Assembly (NCBI GenBank): GCA_005792285.1
Contig: SXSI01000031.1
Span: forward strand, 1-48,068
Direction: 5' to 3'
Length of the DNA: 48,068 nt
Source of the DNA: Bacteroidota bacterium
GTDB lineage: Bacteria; Bacteroidota; Ignavibacteria; UBA10030; UBA8401
Positions 45,606 through 48,068 of the stretch are shown here, one piece after another. A model generated the notes under the pieces. The model made no database searches. It was not told the DNA's origin and saw only the letters and a list, made by a program, of their open reading frames with translations. A program made the translations under genes and the position numbers. Position 1 is the stretch's first letter; the number at the start of each line of letters is the position of its first letter.

Positions 45606-45899
45606 TCAATTTTCTAGAAGTGTTATAAATTTTTGTTTACTTCCTACACAATCAAACATTCTTTTAACTATCATATCTGTTGCTTCATCATCAGTCTCTT
45701 CAAATCGATCAAATTGTTCAACACTATCGGCAGTATATATTTCTGTAAAAGCCAATGGATTTCCTTTTTGACTAAAAACTGAATAATTCACATTTTCATT
45801 ATTCAAATATTGTGATTTCATTTCTTCTATCAATGATTTGTATTTCTCCACTTTTGAAGCCTTAATTTCATATTGAACTACCATCATAACCCGAGCCAT
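45606..45899 (-). CDS. ABM-like small alpha/beta-barrel protein
   Basis: A 97-residue soluble protein of the dimeric alpha/beta-barrel (antibiotic biosynthesis monooxygenase-like) shape. It has an N-terminal strand (MMVVQYEIKASKVEKYKSLI), a middle strand-helix unit (YSVFSQKGNPLAFTEIYTADSVEQFDRFE) and a C-terminal helix and strand. Such proteins range from monooxygenases to heme- or quinone-related proteins, so no reaction can be named. A GGAAAG Shine-Dalgarno precedes the ATG. It lies upstream of the ferredoxin gene with a gap of about 100 bases and may be a separate unit. Confidence 0.6.
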   Translation of the reverse strand: MARVMMVVQYEIKASKVEKYKSLIEEMKSQYLNNENVNYSVFSQKGNPLAFTEIYTADSVEQFDRFEETDDEATDMIVKRMFDCVGSKQKFITLLEN

Positions 45900-46020
45900 A
45901 ATACTTTCCTTTTCTAAATTAATAATTAGTTTAAGATTTTAATAAATTTAATATTTAACACAACAAATATATACATAAATCTAGACTATTTTGAATAAAA
46001 AGTTCATTTATTTTAGCTAT

Positions 46021-46722
46021 TTAAATTATTTGATTTAGAATTTTTACGGCAATAAATATTGTGATCGAAAGTGACATTAAGGCAATTATGAATGATTTCA
46101 CAAATTTAACATACCCAACGCTTCCAAATAAAGATGATATCCCAATAATTAATAAAATAAAAAAGTAAGTAATAAAAATAATAGATATTCCATAGAATAA
46201 AATTGAATTTGAAGTGATATTAGATGTGAAAGAAGAAACAAATGATATTCCCTCGATACCTAATCCAATCGGAACAAATATTACAAAATAAAATAAAAGT
46301 GGCATAGAGCTCCAACCGGTAATTGCATAGCAATTAATAAATGAGTTTTTGCTTTGAAATATTTTAGAAGTTAAATAAATTGATAATGCACAAACAAATC
46401 CCAATGGAAGAAAAGTTACAATTGATATTAATTGAATTAATAATAAATAATAAATTAAGTTATCAAAATTTTTTCCACTTGCATTGAACCAAGTTATTAT
46501 AAAAATTATCGTAGAAATTAAACCATAAAATAAAAGTAGAACAAAATTTTTATGTTCGGCTCTTAATATTTTATTAAATGCATTTGTTGGTGATTCTAAT
46601 ATCATCCAACAAGTTTGAAAAAAATCAAGATTTGCAATTTTATCTTGAAGTATAAATCCACATTTTTTACAAATTTGAAATGAATTCGAATTTAACTCAT
46701 TACAATTTGGACAAGAAATCAT
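46021..46722 (-). CDS. Zinc-ribbon Yip1-domain membrane protein
   Basis: A 233-residue protein with an N-terminal zinc ribbon, CPNCNELNSNSFQICKKCG (4-22, two CxxC pairs). A Yip1-like domain follows, with about five TM helices (about 64-84, 93-118, 134-150, 168-192 and 208-230). The segment FFQTCWMILESPTNAFNKILR before the first helix is the usual Yip1 N-terminal pattern. The function in bacteria is unknown. It lies eight bases after apt on the same strand. Confidence 0.78.
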   Translation of the reverse strand: MISCPNCNELNSNSFQICKKCGFILQDKIANLDFFQTCWMILESPTNAFNKILRAEHKNFVLLLFYGLISTIIFIITWFNASGKNFDNLIYYLLLIQLISIVTFLPLGFVCALSIYLTSKIFQSKNSFINCYAITGWSSMPLLFYFVIFVPIGLGIEGISFVSSFTSNITSNSILFYGISIIFITYFFILLIIGISSLFGSVGYVKFVKSFIIALMSLSITIFIAVKILNQII

Positions 46723-46730
46723 TTCTAATT

Positions 46731-47249
46731 TTATTGAAAATATTTTACTAACGAAAGTAATTCGTAATTCTCAACTTTTTTTCCGCCATTAAGAAATGCG
46801 AGTTCAACCACTAAACAAATTCCAGCAACTGTTGCACCAGTTTGATTAATTAATTTCAGAGCCGCTTCCAAAGTTCCTCCAGTTGCGAGAACATCATCAT
46901 GTAAAATTACTTGATCTCCCTTTTTTAATGCATCAATTTGAATTTCCATACTATCTTTTCCATATTCCAATTTATATTCTTGCGAAAAAGTTTTTCCCGG
47001 TAATTTTCCTTTTTTTCGAATTGGAACAAACCCAATTCCCAATTCATTTGCAAGTAATGAACCAAGAATAAATCCACGCGACTCAATTCCAACAACATGT
47101 GTAATATTTTTTTTTGAACTAAATTCAACAAATTTTTTAACAATATATTTTACTGCTTTATTGTCTTCCCAGATTGGTGTTAAATCTTTAAAGTAAATTC
47201 CCTTTTTAGGAAAGTCCGGAACAGTCCTAATAATTTTTTCTAAATCCAT
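46731..47249 (-). CDS. apt: Adenine phosphoribosyltransferase
   Basis: Makes AMP from adenine and PRPP in purine salvage. The 172 residues have the N-terminal TVPDFPKKGIYFKDLTPI block, GIESRGFILGSLLANELGIGFVPIRK (54-79) and the PRPP-binding loop VILHDDVLATGGT (114-126). The length is normal. It is cotranscribed with the downstream Yip1-like gene and lies 33 bases after glnN. Confidence 0.96.
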   Translation of the reverse strand: MDLEKIIRTVPDFPKKGIYFKDLTPIWEDNKAVKYIVKKFVEFSSKKNITHVVGIESRGFILGSLLANELGIGFVPIRKKGKLPGKTFSQEYKLEYGKDSMEIQIDALKKGDQVILHDDVLATGGTLEAALKLINQTGATVAGICLVVELAFLNGGKKVENYELLSLVKYFQ

Positions 47250-47282
47250 TTATTAAAGTAGAAAATTTTTGAAAGTAATCAC

Positions 47283-48068
47283 TTACAAATTAAGTAACAA
47301 ATCCTTGTATTTTGGAACTGGCCAAGTTTCATCCGGAGACATTTCTTCAAGTGAATCTACAACTGATCGGAGTTTTCCACATTGAATTTTTACATCAACA
47401 TAAATTTTTCCTCTTTTCAATAAATCGTTTGTCGAGTGACATTTATAAAGCAATTTATCAAGTTGGATAACTTCAATATGCATTTCTTCTATTCTTTTTG
47501 CATAATCTTTAATAAACAAATTCATTACAGTAGTCGTATTATTTTTACCGAGAGTTTGGCTCAACGATTGTGAAGTTTGTAAAAGTTGTTGAACATATTT
47601 ACTTGCTGTTGGATAAAATAAAGTAACTGCCATTTCTTTTGCAACTTTTGCTTCGATTTCAACATTCTTACAATAACTTTCTAAATCAACTTCGTACCGT
47701 GATTCAATTTCGCGATGGTTATATATTTTCAATTCCTCAAACAGTTTAATATTTTTCTTTTCAATTAATGCTGTTAATGAATCTGGAGTTGCTTTAATAT
47801 TTGGCAAACCTCTTTTTTCAGCGGTTTTTTCCCAATTGGATGAATAATTATCTCCTTCGAAAAATATATTTTTTGAATCATTATACATTTGTCTTAAAAC
47901 TTTTACAATTGCTTTATTTAAATTTTTGCTTTTCTTAACCTCAATATTAATTAGCTTATTCGTTTCCAATAATGTTTTTGCAATAACTCCATTCAAAACA
48001 GTTATCGGAGTAGATGGAGTTGCACTTGAACCAACAGCACGGAACTCAAATTTATTTCCTGTGAATGC
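47283..48068 (-). CDS. glnN: Type III glutamine synthetase, C-terminal part (partial)
   Basis: The C-terminal about 261 residues of a GSIII enzyme, which makes glutamine from glutamate, ammonia and ATP. The frame is open through the window edge at 48068; the start and most of the catalytic domain lie beyond it. The segment FTGNKFEFRAVGSS near the window end is the GSIII signature, and the rest (including ETWPVPKYKDLLL at the C-terminus) fits the helical C-terminal domain. GSIII is about 700 residues and common in Bacteroidota and relatives. Confidence 0.9.
   Translation of the reverse strand, partial: AFTGNKFEFRAVGSSATPSTPITVLNGVIAKTLLETNKLINIEVKKSKNLNKAIVKVLRQMYNDSKNIFFEGDNYSSNWEKTAEKRGLPNIKATPDSLTALIEKKNIKLFEELKIYNHREIESRYEVDLESYCKNVEIEAKVAKEMAVTLFYPTASKYVQQLLQTSQSLSQTLGKNNTTTVMNLFIKDYAKRIEEMHIEVIQLDKLLYKCHSTNDLLKRGKIYVDVKIQCGKLRSVVDSLEEMSPDETWPVPKYKDLLLNL

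Noticed and set aside
1-48068. CRISPR arrays, insertion sequences, prophage genes or integrons
   Set aside because: No transposase, integrase, phage gene or regular array of spaced repeats was seen; gene order is dense and the base composition is even throughout.

Overview
The window is AT-rich (by eye roughly 30% G+C), densely packed and almost entirely chromosomal core DNA. It suggests a Gram-negative member of the FCB group, most likely on the Ignavibacteriota/Chlorobiota side of Bacteroidota. The reasons are type III glutamine synthetase, BshC of bacillithiol synthesis, outer-membrane beta-barrel proteins with signal peptides, a caa3/aa3-type oxidase operon with tiny extra membrane subunits, and sparse Shine-Dalgarno sequences. 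The lineage is inferred from gene content, not from a search.

Layout. 1-96 is the tail of an unknown + strand gene. 149-3307 (-) is purL-cvpA-yqeY, divergent from bshC (3388-5031, +). 5028-13770 (-) is the classical rimP-nusA-infB-rbfA-truB-ribF-rpsO-pnp operon for transcription, translation initiation, ribosome maturation and RNA decay. A perfect terminator just upstream of rimP ends the preceding gene, a 1079-residue outer-membrane protein. Next on the - strand come tRNA-Leu(CAA), a lipid kinase, dapF, tmRNA (ssrA), and an overlapping trio (SirB1-like, LOG-like, YgfZ-like). 22054-27532 (-) is a tight five-gene operon described below. secG follows, then a + strand nucleoside-salvage operon (tdk, CNT transporter, purine nucleoside phosphorylase).

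30885-45508 (-) is one uninterrupted 17-gene respiratory operon. In transcription order it encodes a 2[4Fe-4S] ferredoxin, Rieske protein, split b6-type cytochrome b (two genes), a membrane-anchored octaheme cytochrome c, a cupredoxin-like protein, CoxA, CoxC, a subunit IV protein, two tiny membrane proteins, CoxB, heme A synthase, heme O synthase, an ABC transporter pair and SCO. Together these form a quinol-to-oxygen chain (bc complex, multiheme carrier, heme-copper oxidase) with its heme-A and copper assembly factors. The window ends with an ABM-like protein, a zinc-ribbon/Yip1 membrane protein, apt and the C-terminal third of type III glutamine synthetase.

The most unusual element is the 22054-27532 operon. 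It encodes a MotA-like protein, a MotB-like protein with the proton-channel aspartate and an OmpA peptidoglycan-binding domain, and a single membrane protein. That protein appears to fuse the RBM3 ring domain of FliF, a periplasmic coiled coil and a transmembrane helix to a full FliG-like rotor module. Two exported proteins come first in the operon: a CsgG/FlgO-like outer-membrane protein and a TPR protein. No rod, hook, filament, export or chemotaxis gene lies in the window. This looks like a minimal stator-rotor motor without a flagellum; its function is unknown and could be gliding, envelope work or transport.
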